DNA of 64,000 nt from Alcanivorax sp. S71-1-4 (GTDB taxonomy: Bacteria; Pseudomonadota; Gammaproteobacteria; Pseudomonadales; Alcanivoracaceae), in assembly GCF_009846755.1 (NCBI RefSeq), contig NZ_AQOR01000017.1, forward strand, positions 1-64,000, written 5' to 3'. This document shows, one piece after another, positions 33,919 to 44,200 of this stretch. Every line of letters starts with the position of its first letter. Position 1 is the stretch's first letter. The notes under the pieces were generated by a model. That model did no database searches. It was given only the letters and a program-made list of their open reading frames with translations, and was not told the DNA's origin. Made by a program: the position numbers and the translations under genes.

Positions 33919-35328
33919 ATGGTCGCCAAGACACTTTACGACAAACTCTTTGAAGCGCATGTCGTCACCCAGCGTGATGACGGGTCCGCCCTTATTTACA
34001 TCGACCGTCACATCATTCACGAAGTGACCTCGCCGCAGGCGTTCGAAGGCCTGCGTCTGGCCGGACGCCAGCCGTGGCGCGTGGGCGCGAACTTCGCCAC
34101 GCTGGATCACAACGTACCGACCACGCCCTTCAAAAGTGCGGCGGATATCGAGGATGACACCTCGCGCATCCAGGTGCAGACGCTGGAAGAAAACACCCGC
34201 GCGTTCGGCATCCGTGAATTCGGCATCGGCGATGTGCGCCAGGGCATTGTGCACGTGATGGCCCCGGAGCAGGGCGCGGTGTTGCCGGGCATGACGGTGG
34301 TCTGCGGTGACTCGCACACTTCCACCAATGGTGCGCTGGCCTGCCTTGCGCACGGGATCGGCACCAGCGAAGTAGAGCATGTGCTGGCCACGCAATGTCT
34401 GGTGGCGAAAAAGATGAAGAACATGCAGATCCGGGTCGATGGCGACCTGGGGCCGGGTGTGACGGCAAAAGACGTCGTGCTGCACATTATCGGTGTCATC
34501 GGCACCGCCGGCGGTACCGGTTACGCGTTGGAATTCGCCGGCAGTGCGATCCGCTCGCTGTCCATGGAAGGCCGCATGACAGTCTGCAACATGGCCATCG
34601 AGGCCGGCGCCCGCGCCGGCATGGTGGCGGTGGATGACAAGACCATCGACTACTGCCAGGGGCGCCCGTTCTCGCCCACCGGCGAGCAATGGGATGCTGC
34701 CGTGGAATACTGGCGCACGCTGGTGTCCGACGAGGGCGCGCAGTTTGATGCCGTGGTCGAGATCAACGCTGCCGACATCAAGCCGCAGGTTTCCTGGGGC
34801 ACGTCGCCGGAGATGGTGTTGCCGGTGGATGCGACATTGCCGGACCCGACACAGGAAAGCGACGCGGTGAAACGCGCCGGCATGGAGCGCGCCTATGAAT
34901 ACATGGGCCTCACGCCGGGCATGAAGATCAGCGACATCAAGGTGGACCGCGTCTTTATCGGTTCCTGCACCAACTCGCGTATCGAAGACCTGCGGGCTGC
35001 CGCCGAAGTGGCGAAGGGCAAAAAGAAAGCCGCATCGGTGAAGCAGGTGCTGGTGGTGCCCGGCTCCGGTCTGGTGAAAAAGCAGGCTGAAGAAGAAGGG
35101 CTGGACAAGGTGTTCGTCGAAGCGGGCTTTGAATGGCGCGAACCGGGCTGTTCCATGTGCCTGGCCATGAACCCGGACCGCCTGCAACCGGGCGAGCATT
35201 GCGCCTCGACCTCGAACCGTAATTTCGAGGGCCGCCAGGGCAATGGCGGGCGCACGCACCTGGTCAGCCCGGCGATGGCCGCGGCAGCGGCGGTGGCCGG
35301 TCATTTCGTCGATATCCGCGATTGCTGA
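33919..35328 (+). CDS. leuC: 3-isopropylmalate dehydratase large subunit
   Basis: A 469-residue aconitase-family protein, the iron-sulfur subunit of isopropylmalate isomerase in leucine synthesis. It has L-Y-I-D-R-H near the N terminus, [10 protein letters not shown], and the [4Fe-4S] ligands in G-S-C-T-N-S-R and G-C-S-M-C-L-A-M-N. Length is normal. GGGGAGAG precedes the ATG. It is followed by leuD after 14 bp. Confidence 0.97.
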   Translation: MVAKTLYDKLFEAHVVTQRDDGSALIYIDRHIIHEVTSPQAFEGLRLAGRQPWRVGANFATLDHNVPTTPFKSAADIEDDTSRIQVQTLEENTRAFGIREFGIGDVRQGIVHVMAPEQGAVLPGMTVVCGDSHTSTNGALACLAHGIGTSEVEHVLATQCLVAKKMKNMQIRVDGDLGPGVTAKDVVLHIIGVIGTAGGTGYALEFAGSAIRSLSMEGRMTVCNMAIEAGARAGMVAVDDKTIDYCQGRPFSPTGEQWDAAVEYWRTLVSDEGAQFDAVVEINAADIKPQVSWGTSPEMVLPVDATLPDPTQESDAVKRAGMERAYEYMGLTPGMKISDIKVDRVFIGSCTNSRIEDLRAAAEVAKGKKKAASVKQVLVVPGSGLVKKQAEEEGLDKVFVEAGFEWREPGCSMCLAMNPDRLQPGEHCASTSNRNFEGRQGNGGRTHLVSPAMAAAAAVAGHFVDIRDC

Positions 35329-35342
35329 GCGAGGACACGCTG

Positions 35343-35984
35343 ATGGACAAATTCATTACCCATACCGGCCTCGTGGCGCCGCTTGACCGTGCCAACGTGG
35401 ACACCGACCAGATCATCCCCAAGCAGTTCCTGAAGTCGATCAAACGCACCGGCTTTGGCCCGAACCTGTTCGACGAGTGGCGTTACCTGGACGAAGGCCA
35501 GCCTGGCCAGGACAACAGCAAGCGCCCGCTGAACAAGGACTTCGTGCTGAACCAGCCGCGCTACCTGGGCGCCAGCGTGTTGCTGGCCCGCCGCAACTTC
35601 GGTTGCGGTTCCAGCCGCGAACATGCGCCCTGGGCGTTGCAGGATTTTGGTTTTCGCGCGGTGCTGGCACCGAGCTTTGCCGATATCTTCTTCAACAACT
35701 GTTTCAAGAACGGCATGCTGCCGATCGTGTTGCCGGAAGACGACATCGAGACCCTGTTCCAGCAGGTGTTCGCACAGGAAGGCTATCAGCTCACTGTTGA
35801 CCTGGCAGAACAGGTGGTGGTGCGGCCGGACGGGGTGAAAATTCCGTTCGAGGTGGATGCCTTCCGTAAACATTGTTTGCTGAACGGTCTGGATGACATT
35901 GGCCTGACGTTGCAGGAGTCGGATGCCATTCGTGCTTACGAGGCCAGCCGTCAGCAGCGCGAACCGTGGGTATTTGTGCAATAA
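35343..35984 (+). CDS. leuD: 3-isopropylmalate dehydratase small subunit
   Basis: A 213-residue swivel-domain subunit that completes the isopropylmalate isomerase with Leu[13 protein letters not shown] near residues 18-29 and the substrate-recognition motif [12 protein letters not shown] near 80-91 are intact. The ATG at 35343 is chosen over a nearby upstream in-frame start because GAGG lies ahead of it and it gives the standard N terminus M-D-K-F. A short GC hairpin lies in the gap to leuB. Confidence 0.96.
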   Translation: MDKFITHTGLVAPLDRANVDTDQIIPKQFLKSIKRTGFGPNLFDEWRYLDEGQPGQDNSKRPLNKDFVLNQPRYLGASVLLARRNFGCGSSREHAPWALQDFGFRAVLAPSFADIFFNNCFKNGMLPIVLPEDDIETLFQQVFAQEGYQLTVDLAEQVVVRPDGVKIPFEVDAFRKHCLLNGLDDIGLTLQESDAIRAYEASRQQREPWVFVQ

Positions 35985-36050
35985 AAAAAGCATTGCCGTG
36001 CGCCGGATGACCGGCGCGCGGCGCGAAATGTATTGCGGAGACAAGAACGC

Positions 36051-37124
36051 GTGAAAAAGATTCTGATTATGGCCGGTGACGGCATCGGCCCTGAAATCGT
36101 TGCAGAAGCTGTCAAGGTGCTGGACGTGGCGAAAGCCCGTTTTGGCCTGGAGATCGAAACGGATGACGCGCTGGTGGGCGGCGCGGCGTATGACGTGCAC
36201 GGCGATCCACTGCCAGAAGTGTCGCTGGAGAAAGCCCGTGCGGCCGACGCCATTCTGTTTGGCAGCATCGGTGGCCCGAAATGGGACCAGATCGAACGTG
36301 ACAAGCGCCCGGAACGTGGCCTGCTGCGCCTGCGTTCCTCGCTGGGACTGTTTGCCAACCTGCGTCCGGCGATCCTGTTTCCGCAACTGGCCGACGCTTC
36401 CAGCCTGAAAGCGGAAGTGGTCAGCGGGCTGGATATCCTGATCGTGCGCGAGCTGACCGGGGGCATCTATTTCGGCCAGCCCCGTGGCATTCGTGAAGAA
36501 AACGGCGAACGTGTCGGCTTCAACACCGATGTGTACAGCGAAAGCGAAATTCGCCGCATCGGCAAAGTGGCGTTCGAGCTTGCCATGGCGCGCGGCAAAC
36601 GCCTGTGCTCGGTGGACAAGGCCAACGTGCTGGAAGTGACCGAGCTGTGGAAAGAAGTCATCACGGAGATGGCGAAAGATTATCCGGAAGTGGATGTCTC
36701 GCACCTGTACGTGGACAACGCGGCCATGCAACTGGTGCGCGCGCCAAAGCAGTTCGACGTGCTGGTGACTGGCAATCTGTTCGGTGACATCCTGTCGGAC
36801 CAGGCCGCCATGCTGACCGGCTCCATCGGCATGCTGCCGTCGGCTTCCCTGGATGTGAACCGCAAGGGCATGTACGAGCCGTGCCACGGGTCGGCCCCGG
36901 ATATCGCCGGGCAGGGTGTCGCCAATCCGCTGGCGACGATCCTGTCACTGGCGATGTTGCTGCGCTACAGCCTGGACCGTGGTGACGTAGCCGATGCGAT
37001 CGAAAAAGCGGTGGAGCAGGTGCTCGAAGACGGGCTGCGCACCGCCGATATCTACACCGATGGCTGCCGCAAAGTGGGCACCACTGAAATGGGTGACGCC
37101 GTTGCCGCTGCCTTGCGCGGCTAA
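36051..37124 (+). CDS. leuB: 3-isopropylmalate dehydrogenase
   Basis: A 357-residue NAD-dependent decarboxylating dehydrogenase producing 2-oxoisocaproate, the penultimate step of leucine synthesis. Diagnostic motifs are G-D-G-I-G-P-E at about 10-16, R-G-L-L-R-L-R, the catalytic Tyr in Y-F-G-Q-P-R-G, and N-L-F-G-D-I-L-S-D with metal-binding Asp. The GTG at 36051 gives the standard M-K-K-I-L-I N terminus and has GGAG ten bases upstream. It is separated from leuD by 66 bp containing a perfect GCGCCGG / CCGGCGC hairpin (36000-36017). Confidence 0.96.
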   Translation: MKKILIMAGDGIGPEIVAEAVKVLDVAKARFGLEIETDDALVGGAAYDVHGDPLPEVSLEKARAADAILFGSIGGPKWDQIERDKRPERGLLRLRSSLGLFANLRPAILFPQLADASSLKAEVVSGLDILIVRELTGGIYFGQPRGIREENGERVGFNTDVYSESEIRRIGKVAFELAMARGKRLCSVDKANVLEVTELWKEVITEMAKDYPEVDVSHLYVDNAAMQLVRAPKQFDVLVTGNLFGDILSDQAAMLTGSIGMLPSASLDVNRKGMYEPCHGSAPDIAGQGVANPLATILSLAMLLRYSLDRGDVADAIEKAVEQVLEDGLRTADIYTDGCRKVGTTEMGDAVAAALRG

Positions 37125-37205
37125 GCAGACATCGAAGGCCCGCTGCGCGCGGGCGAACGCCGCGATGGCAATGAGGCGGACGCGGCTTCGGACGGGAGAA
37201 CATGA

Positions 37206-38321
37206 ATGAGCAAGAGAGTCGGTTTTGTCGGCTGGCGCGGCATGGTGGGTTCCGTACTGATGGAACGCATGCGCGCGGAAAATGATTTTCGTGACATCGA
37301 ACCGGTGTTTTTCTCCACCTCACAGGTCGGCGAAGCCGGCCCGGATGTGGGCAAGGACATTCCTGCCCTGAAAGACGCCAACAGCATTGATGAACTGAAA
37401 ATCCTGGATGTGATCGTTACCTGCCAGGGCGGCGACTACACCAATGAGATCTTCCCGAAGCTGCGTGAGGCAGGCTGGGACGGCTACTGGATTGACGCGG
37501 CCTCCGCGCTGCGCATGAGAGACGACGCCGTGATCGTACTCGATCCGGTCAACCGCCGTGTGATCGACGAAGCGCTGCAAAACGGCGTGAAAAACTACGT
37601 TGGTGGCAACTGCACCGTGAGCCTGATGCTGATGGCGCTTGGCGGCCTGTTCAATGCCGGTCTGGTGGAGTGGGCCAGTGCCCAGACCTACCAGGCCGCG
37701 TCCGGGGCCGGTGCGCAGAACATGCGCGAGCTGCTGGCACAGATGGGCAAACTGCACGCCGACGTGGCCGGCCTGCTGGCCGATCCGCGCAGCGCCATCC
37801 TGGATATCGACCGTGTTGTCGCCGAGACGATGCGTGGCGACCAGTTGCCGAAAGACAACTTTGGCCACGCCCTGGCCGGCTCGCTGCTGCCCTGGATCGA
37901 CAAGCAGCTGGACAACGGCCAGAGCAAGGAAGAATGGAAAGCACAGGCCGAGACCAACAAGATCCTGGGCCGTGCCGGCAACCCGATCCCGCTGGATGGC
38001 ACCTGCGTGCGCATTGGCGCCATGCGCTGCCACAGCCAGGCACTGACGGTGAAACTGACCAAAGACGTGCCCATGGACGAGATCAACGATATCATCGCCA
38101 GCGCCAATGACTGGGTGAAGGTGGTGCCCAATGAGCGCGAAGTGACGTTGCGTGAACTGACCCCGACGGCGGTCACTGGCACCCTGACGGTTCCCGTGGG
38201 GCGGCTGCGCAAGCTGAACATGGGGCCGCAGTATTTGAATGCCTTCACGGTCGGCGACCAGCTGCTGTGGGGGGCCGCCGAGCCGTTGCGCCGCATGCTG
38301 CGCATCCTGCTTGAGTCCTGA
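37206..38321 (+). CDS. asd: aspartate-semialdehyde dehydrogenase
   Basis: A 371-residue NADPH-dependent enzyme making aspartate semialdehyde for lysine, diaminopimelate, threonine and methionine. The nucleotide motif G-W-R-G-M-V-G-S is at 9-16, and the catalytic Cys136 is in G-G-N-C-T-V-S-L. The length and the W-R-G variant are typical of the gammaproteobacterial subclass. CGGGAG precedes the start. A non-catalytic-looking relative follows 19 bp downstream. Confidence 0.96.
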   Translation: MSKRVGFVGWRGMVGSVLMERMRAENDFRDIEPVFFSTSQVGEAGPDVGKDIPALKDANSIDELKILDVIVTCQGGDYTNEIFPKLREAGWDGYWIDAASALRMRDDAVIVLDPVNRRVIDEALQNGVKNYVGGNCTVSLMLMALGGLFNAGLVEWASAQTYQAASGAGAQNMRELLAQMGKLHADVAGLLADPRSAILDIDRVVAETMRGDQLPKDNFGHALAGSLLPWIDKQLDNGQSKEEWKAQAETNKILGRAGNPIPLDGTCVRIGAMRCHSQALTVKLTKDVPMDEINDIIASANDWVKVVPNEREVTLRELTPTAVTGTLTVPVGRLRKLNMGPQYLNAFTVGDQLLWGAAEPLRRMLRILLES

Positions 38322-38340
38322 TGGGGACCAGAAGGGATTG

Positions 38341-39360
38341 ATGCAAAACAAATATGATGTTGTTGTCGTGGGTGCCACCGGCCTGGTCGGTGGCGCCCTG
38401 CTTGAGTTGCTCGGCGAGAGCGATCTGCCACTGGGCGACGTCAGCCTGCTGGCGACCGAGGAATCCGCCGGCAAGCGTCTGAACGTGGGCGGTCGCCATG
38501 TGGCGGTGCGCCCGCTGTCCGAATTCGATTTTTCCACGGTGCAACTGGCGTTTTTCGCTGTGCCTGAAGCGGTGGCGCTGCAATACGCGCCGCGCGCAGC
38601 CGAGGCCGGCGCGATCGTCATTGATTGCAGCGGTGCCTTTGCAGCCGAGCAGGATATCCCGGTCATCGTGCCGGAAGTGAATGCGGAGATGCTGGCCGAT
38701 TTTCGTGAGCGCGGCATTATTGCCAGCCCGTCGCCGGGTGCGATCCAGTTGTCGATGGTGCTGAAGCCGCTGCTGGATGCCGCCGGACTGCAACAGGTGC
38801 ATGCCACCCTGTGTGAACCGGTGTCTGCCTCCGGGCGTGAGGGCGTGGATGAACTGGCGCGGCAGACCGCGCGTCTGATGAACGGCCAGGGCATTGAGGC
38901 CGACGGGCTGTATGGTCGCCAGATTGCCTTTAACATGCTGCCGCTTGTCGGCGAAGCGCTCGGCAGCGGCGCCTCCCGCGCCGAGGTGCGGCTGGCACTG
39001 GAAACCATGCGTCTGCTCGGTGATCCGTCGTTGCGCGTCAATGCCACTGCGGTGCGCCTGCCGGTGTTTTTTGGTACATCTCTGACCGTCTCGCTGGAAA
39101 CCGTGCAGCCGATGGACGTTGCCCAGGCGGCGTCGCTGCTGGCCGGCATGCCGGGCCTGGCAGCGGTGGAGGAAGAGGGGGGTTATGCCAGCGCGATCAC
39201 CGAGGCCGTGGGGGACGATCGGGTCTGGGTCAGCCGGCTGCGGCCGGACCTGTCCCGCGAGCAGGGCCTGAACCTGAGCCTGGTCACCGACAACCTGCGC
39301 AAAGGCGCGGCGCTGAACTGTGTACAAATTGCCCAGTTATTGATAAAAGACCATCTGTGA
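38341..39360 (+). CDS. usg: USG-1-type aspartate-semialdehyde dehydrogenase homologue
   Basis: A 339-residue protein of the aspartate-semialdehyde dehydrogenase superfamily with a normal Rossmann start V-V-V-G-A-T-G-L-V-G. The motif that carries the catalytic cysteine in active enzymes (N-P-N-C-S-T-I-Q) reads S-P-S-P-G-A-I-Q here, with Pro132 in place of Cys. This is the known USG-1 situation of a conserved but apparently inactive paralogue lying between asd and fimV/truA in pseudomonads. Its role is unknown. Confidence 0.85.
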   Translation: MQNKYDVVVVGATGLVGGALLELLGESDLPLGDVSLLATEESAGKRLNVGGRHVAVRPLSEFDFSTVQLAFFAVPEAVALQYAPRAAEAGAIVIDCSGAFAAEQDIPVIVPEVNAEMLADFRERGIIASPSPGAIQLSMVLKPLLDAAGLQQVHATLCEPVSASGREGVDELARQTARLMNGQGIEADGLYGRQIAFNMLPLVGEALGSGASRAEVRLALETMRLLGDPSLRVNATAVRLPVFFGTSLTVSLETVQPMDVAQAASLLAGMPGLAAVEEEGGYASAITEAVGDDRVWVSRLRPDLSREQGLNLSLVTDNLRKGAALNCVQIAQLLIKDHL

Positions 39361-39368
39361 TGAATACT
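39340..39368 (+). promoter_or_regulatory. candidate sigma-70 promoter for fimV
   Basis: TTGATA (39340-39345) is followed after exactly 17 bases by AATACT (39363-39368). They match the -35 consensus at 5 of 6 and the -10 at 4 of 6 positions. It overlaps the end of usg and would give a leader of about 150 bases before fimV. Confidence 0.4.
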
Positions 39369-39527
39369 TACTGGCGTTATGTGACATAGTTTCTAGGTTC
39401 CGGCTTCGCTTTTGGGGCAGAATCCGGAACCATCGGGTGGTCTGTTTTGACCCTGTCCGGCCCCCGTCGGGCGCCCCGCAGCGGACGCGTTGCGGCAGGA
39501 GACATAAAAAATAATCAGGATTCAACC

Positions 39528-42440
39528 ATGGTGCGAAGACTCATGTTGAGAGGAATGGGGATCAGTATCACTGCCTGGGCGCTGTGTGTGCCAGGTCTGG
39601 CCGCCGCTCTGGGGGTGGGCGAGTATGAGCTGCATTCCTATCTGAACGAGCCGCTGAACATGGAAGTGTCCCTGACGGATCTCAGGGACCTGACCGAAGA
39701 GGAACTGCTCGTCAATCTGGCTGCAGACAAGGACTTCGAGCGGGCCGGTGTCGAACGGCAGGCCATGCACGCCGACCTGCGCTTCAATATCGACCTGCGT
39801 CCGGACGGCACCGGCACGGTGACCATCACCACCCGTCAGCCCGTGCGCGAACCCTATGTCAGTTTCCTGGTGGAGTATCTCTGGCCCACCGGTCGCCTGC
39901 TGCGCGAATACACCGTATTGCTTGACCCGCCCAGCTACGCGGCCGGCTTCAACGAACCGGTGGCACCGGCGCGCCAGCAACAGCCGCAAAGTGCCCCGCA
40001 GCCGTCGGCGCAACCGCCTGCCAGGCAGGCCACCCGGCCGCTGGCCACCGCCGATGCCCCGGCACCCTCTGCACCCTCCACGTACCGGCCCGCTGACAGC
40101 AGCGGGCCGCGCCGTACGCATACGGTGCAGGCCGATGAAACCCTGTGGCGGATTGCCTCGCGGAACCGGCCCACTGGCAGTGTGTCGGTGCAGCAGATGA
40201 TGGTGGTGATCCAGCAGATGAACCAGGACGCGTTCATCAATGGCAACGTGAATCTGGTGCGCGAAGGCGCCGTGCTGCGCCTGCCCAGTGAGCAGGAAGT
40301 GCGTGAAATTTCCACCCGCGATGCGATTGCCCGGGTGGCTGAACAGAACCGCCAGTGGCGGGAAATGCTGCAGGCCCGTGGCCTGGATACCCCCTCACGG
40401 CAGCCGCTGGACGGCACGCCGCGCACCATTGAAGGTGGCGTTGCCGGCACCGGTCAGGACAGCGGACGGGTGACACTGGTGGCGCCGGATTCCGCATCCG
40501 GTGAAGGCCGTGGTGCCGGCAGCAGTGCCGCTGGCCGCAGCGGTGGCACTGCCAGCGGCGATACCTCCGCCCTGCAGAACGAACTGGCGATCCGTGACGA
40601 GAATCTGGATCGCCTGCGTCGCGAGAACAGTGAACTGGGCAGCCGCCTGGATGACCTGGAAGCGCAGGTCAACACCGGCGAACAACTGCTGAAACTGCGC
40701 AACGACCAGATTACCCGCCTGCAGGAAGAACTGCGCCGCCTGCAGGAAGAGCGGGGCGTGGCCGTCACCGACGAGAGCCTGCTGCAACCGGTGCCGGCAC
40801 TGGAAGGCACGGAAAGTGGTGACGCGAACGAAGGCAGCAATGCCAGCGCCGGCACGGGTGAGACAGGCAGTGCAGGCGACGGCAACCAGATCGCCGATGC
40901 GCCGGCACAGGCCGGTGCCGATACCACCGCCGAGAACGACAGTGAGCAAGCCGACGCCCCGGTCGCCGCACCGGCCCCGGCAGAGCGCCAGGCGCCCCCG
41001 CCGCCGCGCGTGACACCGCCGCCGGCACCGCAGCCGTCGCTGCTGGACCAGATTCTGGGCAACCCGCTGATCCTTGGCGCGGCTGCACTGGTGCTGGCGC
41101 TGCTGGCCCTGTTGGTGGTGCGCCGCCGCAAGGCCGCCGCCGAGGCAGACACCACCGACGACGATACCGAAGCGTTTGCCGAAGAGGATGACTTCGGGGA
41201 CGACGATGATTTCCTGCCGGCCATCGGTGACGATGAGGACGATGTGCCGCTGATGGCGGAGCAGGACGAGGACGCCGCGCCGGCGCAGGATCCGCTGGAG
41301 CAGGTCGATGTCTTCATGGCCTATGGCCAGTACCCGCAGGCGCTGAGCCACCTGCGCAGCGCCATCAACGCCGAACCGGGCCGCATTGACCTGAAGAAAC
41401 GCCTGCTGGACGTGTTGGCGGAAAGCAACGACAAACCCGGCTTCGATCAGGAAGCCACCAAGCTGACCGGGCTCAATGACGAGCTTGACCGGCACATTGC
41501 AGCGTTGCGTCCGCGTCTGGGCGGCGTGCCGCAAGAGGCCGACGAAGAACTGTCATTTGATGATCTGGCCATGGACCTCAGCGAGCCGGCCAGCACGGCG
41601 CCGGCTGCCGGCCTGGCGGATGACGACGATCAGGCGCTGGATTTCAGCGCTGACCTGTCCGGCAATCGCCCGGCCGAGACCGACACGGATGACAGCTTCA
41701 GCCTGGATGACGACCTCGGCGATTTTGAACTGACGCTGCCCGAAACCGAGCCGGCGCTGGCTGCTGATGACGACAGCCTCTCGTTCTCACTCGACGACGA
41801 GACCCCGGCCGCTGCAGACAATCGCTACAGCCTCAATGGCGATGATGACAGCCTGTCCGACGAAGAAGTGTCCGCGGCCCTGAGCGCTGACCCGGTGCTG
41901 GAACTCGACAGCAACCTGGGCACGCTTGACAGCGACGACAGCATGGATTTCGGCGAACTGAAGCTGGACGACGTCAGTGATGAATTCGCCGACACCGGCA
42001 GTGACAGCGTGACCGAGGAGAGCCTGGACCTGTCGCTGGATGATCTGTCGCTGGACGACCTGGACACGGGCAGCAGTATCGCCGGGAGCAGTGTGGCCGA
42101 GGCCGAAGACGACGCGCTGACTCTGTCCCTGGACGAAGATGACCTGGGCGATGAACTGTCGTTGGACGACACCTTGTCCGTGGATGAGACCCCGGCTGGC
42201 ACACCGGTGCCGATGACGGCCGCCACGCCGGCGGTGGCCGACGACGCAGGCCTGGGCGAGGACGACGATTTCGATTTCCTGGGTGAAACCGACGAGAATG
42301 CCACCAAGCTGGACCTGGCCCGTGCCTATATCGACATGGGGGATACCGAAGGTGCGCGCGACATCCTCAATGAGGTTGTCGCCGAGGGCAACGACCAGCA
42401 ACAGGCGGAAGCCCGGGACCTGCTCAGCCAGGTAGGCTGA
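39528..42440 (+). CDS. fimV: FimV/HubP family polar hub protein
   Basis: A 970-residue membrane protein. It begins with a signal peptide (about 1-27) and a conserved periplasmic FimV domain (L-G-V-G-E-Y-E-L-H-S-Y-L-N-E-P-L). A LysM peptidoglycan-binding domain (H-T-V-Q-A-D-E-T-L-W-R-I-A-S) starts near residue 194, a coiled coil near 350-415, and a single transmembrane helix near 514-534. The cytoplasmic part is very acidic, with many short S-L-D-D-L repeats, and ends in a TPR-like FimV C-terminal domain (about 923-970). FimV organises the cell pole and supports type IV pilus assembly and twitching. The start is chosen at the signal peptide. A terminator follows. Confidence 0.93.
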   Translation: MVRRLMLRGMGISITAWALCVPGLAAALGVGEYELHSYLNEPLNMEVSLTDLRDLTEEELLVNLAADKDFERAGVERQAMHADLRFNIDLRPDGTGTVTITTRQPVREPYVSFLVEYLWPTGRLLREYTVLLDPPSYAAGFNEPVAPARQQQPQSAPQPSAQPPARQATRPLATADAPAPSAPSTYRPADSSGPRRTHTVQADETLWRIASRNRPTGSVSVQQMMVVIQQMNQDAFINGNVNLVREGAVLRLPSEQEVREISTRDAIARVAEQNRQWREMLQARGLDTPSRQPLDGTPRTIEGGVAGTGQDSGRVTLVAPDSASGEGRGAGSSAAGRSGGTASGDTSALQNELAIRDENLDRLRRENSELGSRLDDLEAQVNTGEQLLKLRNDQITRLQEELRRLQEERGVAVTDESLLQPVPALEGTESGDANEGSNASAGTGETGSAGDGNQIADAPAQAGADTTAENDSEQADAPVAAPAPAERQAPPPPRVTPPPAPQPSLLDQILGNPLILGAAALVLALLALLVVRRRKAAAEADTTDDDTEAFAEEDDFGDDDDFLPAIGDDEDDVPLMAEQDEDAAPAQDPLEQVDVFMAYGQYPQALSHLRSAINAEPGRIDLKKRLLDVLAESNDKPGFDQEATKLTGLNDELDRHIAALRPRLGGVPQEADEELSFDDLAMDLSEPASTAPAAGLADDDDQALDFSADLSGNRPAETDTDDSFSLDDDLGDFELTLPETEPALAADDDSLSFSLDDETPAAADNRYSLNGDDDSLSDEEVSAALSADPVLELDSNLGTLDSDDSMDFGELKLDDVSDEFADTGSDSVTEESLDLSLDDLSLDDLDTGSSIAGSSVAEAEDDALTLSLDEDDLGDELSLDDTLSVDETPAGTPVPMTAATPAVADDAGLGEDDDFDFLGETDENATKLDLARAYIDMGDTEGARDILNEVVAEGNDQQQAEARDLLSQVG

Positions 42441-42475
42441 CCCGCAGGGCCGCAACGCACGACGCAACAGGGCAG

Positions 42476-42504
42476 GGGCGGCGCCGGTATCGGCGCCGCC
42501 CTTT
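42476..42504 (+). terminator. GC-rich terminator after fimV
   Basis: GGGCGGCGCCG-GTAT-CGGCGCCGCCC is a perfect 11-bp stem with a 4-base loop followed by TTT. The U tract is short but the stem is very strong. It separates fimV from truA. Confidence 0.7.
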
Positions 42505-42549
42505 GCCGTTCTACGCAGAACGCCAAAGCAGGACAGGACTGATCAGACC

Positions 42550-43359
42550 ATGGCACGTATCGCGCTGGGCGTGGAATACGACGGCAGCCACTACCACGGC
42601 TGGCAGACCCAACAGGTGGGCATCCGCACGGTACAGACCGAGGTAGAGCGGGCGCTCGCGAAGGTGGCCAACCATCCGGTCAGCGTCTCCTGTGCTGGCC
42701 GCACCGACTCGGGGGTGCACGCCACCGGGCAGGTCATCCATTTCGACACCGATGCCGAGCGCAGCGAACGCGGCTGGGTGTACGGCGCCAACAGCGCCTT
42801 GCCGGCGGATATTGCGATCCGCTGGGCAAAACCGGTGAGCACCGAATTTCATGCCCGCTTCGGGGCCGTGGCACGCCGCTACCGCTATGTGATCTACAAC
42901 CACACGATCCGACCGGGCCTGTACAACCGGCAGCTGACCTGGAACTACCGGCCGCTGGATGTCGAGCGCATGCGGCAGGCGCTGCCGGCGCTGCTCGGCA
43001 CACACGATTTCACCTCCTACCGTGGCATCCATTGCCAGGCGAAATCCCCGGTGAAGACGCTGCATCACCTGGCGTTGTTCCAGCGCGAGCGGCTGATCGT
43101 GCTGGAGGCCGAAGCAAATGCCTTTCTGATGCACATGGTGCGCAATATCGCCGGCGTGCTGATGGCCATTGGTACCGGCAAGGCGGAGCCTGCCTGGGCG
43201 GGCGAAGTGCTGGCCGCCCGCGACCGGCGCCTGGGCGGCGTGACTGCACCGCCGTACGGGCTGTATCTGGTCGGCGTTCGCTATGACCCGGTGTTCGAGT
43301 TGCCCGATGAGCCGTTCGGGCCGCAGTGGTTGCCGGGCGAGCTGTCTTCCTGGCGTTGA
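42550..43359 (+). CDS. truA: tRNA pseudouridine(38-40) synthase
   Basis: A 269-residue TruA enzyme forming pseudouridine at positions 38-40 of tRNA anticodon arms. The catalytic Asp53 is in C-A-G-R-T-D-S-G-V-H-A. Other family blocks are Y-D-G-S-H-Y-H-G-W at 10-18 and the F-L-M-H-M-V-R-N-I-A-G segment near 192-202. Position between fimV and trpF is conserved in pseudomonads. Confidence 0.96.
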   Translation: MARIALGVEYDGSHYHGWQTQQVGIRTVQTEVERALAKVANHPVSVSCAGRTDSGVHATGQVIHFDTDAERSERGWVYGANSALPADIAIRWAKPVSTEFHARFGAVARRYRYVIYNHTIRPGLYNRQLTWNYRPLDVERMRQALPALLGTHDFTSYRGIHCQAKSPVKTLHHLALFQRERLIVLEAEANAFLMHMVRNIAGVLMAIGTGKAEPAWAGEVLAARDRRLGGVTAPPYGLYLVGVRYDPVFELPDEPFGPQWLPGELSSWR

Positions 43360-43488
43360 CGTGCTGGCAGTGTGAGGCCCTGCGCGGCGACCGGATTTTT
43401 TGCTACCATGCCTGTTCACGCCTGAAACACTGACGCCGCCGCGACGCTGCGGCCTGCACTATCCGCTTCCCGGACCAGGAGACTTTCG

Positions 43489-44130
43489 TTGCGCACCCGC
43501 GTGAAGATATGCGGTATTACTCGCCCGGAAGACGGCCAGATGGCCGCCCGTGCCGGGGCCGATGCCATCGGGCTGGTGTTCTACGCGCCCAGCCCGCGTG
43601 CGGTGCAACCCGCGCAGGCGGCGGCAATCTGCGCGGCGCTGCCGGCCTTCGTGACCAGCACCGGGCTGTTTGTGGACGCCCCGGCGGAACAGGTGCGCGC
43701 GCTGCTGGAGAGCGTGGCGCTGGACCTGCTGCAGTTTCACGGCGACGAGTCACCGGCATACTGCGCGTCGTTCGGGCGGCCCTGGATCAAGGCTCTGCGC
43801 GTGCGCGAGGGCATGGACCTGAACGCCGAGGCAGCCCGTTATGCCGGCGCCCGTGCACTGCTGCTGGACACCTATGTACCGGGCCTGCCCGGCGGCACAG
43901 GTGAACGCTTTGACTGGGGGCTGATTCCGCCGACGTTGCCATTACCGGTGGTGCTGGCCGGCGGGCTGGATGCCGGCAATGTGGCGCAGGCGGTACGGCA
44001 GGTGCGGCCCTGGGCCGTGGATGTGAGCGGGGGCGTGGAAGCACACGATCCTGATACAGGCAAGCGATTGCCGGGAATCAAGTCAGCGGACGCTGTGGCG
44101 GCGCTGATGCAGCAATTGGCGCAGTGCTGA
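43489..44130 (+). CDS. trpF: phosphoribosylanthranilate isomerase
   Basis: A 213-residue TIM-barrel enzyme of tryptophan synthesis, catalysing the Amadori rearrangement of phosphoribosylanthranilate. V-K-I-C-G-I-T-R (5-12) holds the catalytic Cys, L-Q-F-H-G-D-E is near 84-90 and the L-L-D-T-Y-V segment has the catalytic Asp. The start is TTG at 43489, supported by AGGAG seven bases upstream; the next in-frame start, GTG at 43501, would be poorly spaced. trpF and trpBA are separate from trpE/D/C here, as in Pseudomonas. Confidence 0.95.
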   Translation: MRTRVKICGITRPEDGQMAARAGADAIGLVFYAPSPRAVQPAQAAAICAALPAFVTSTGLFVDAPAEQVRALLESVALDLLQFHGDESPAYCASFGRPWIKALRVREGMDLNAEAARYAGARALLLDTYVPGLPGGTGERFDWGLIPPTLPLPVVLAGGLDAGNVAQAVRQVRPWAVDVSGGVEAHDPDTGKRLPGIKSADAVAALMQQLAQC

Positions 44131-44200
44131 CCGTGTCAGCCTGACGACCAGGGGCCGGCGGACTAGACCGGCGGCCCGAGTCAACCGTGAGGAGTTGAAG

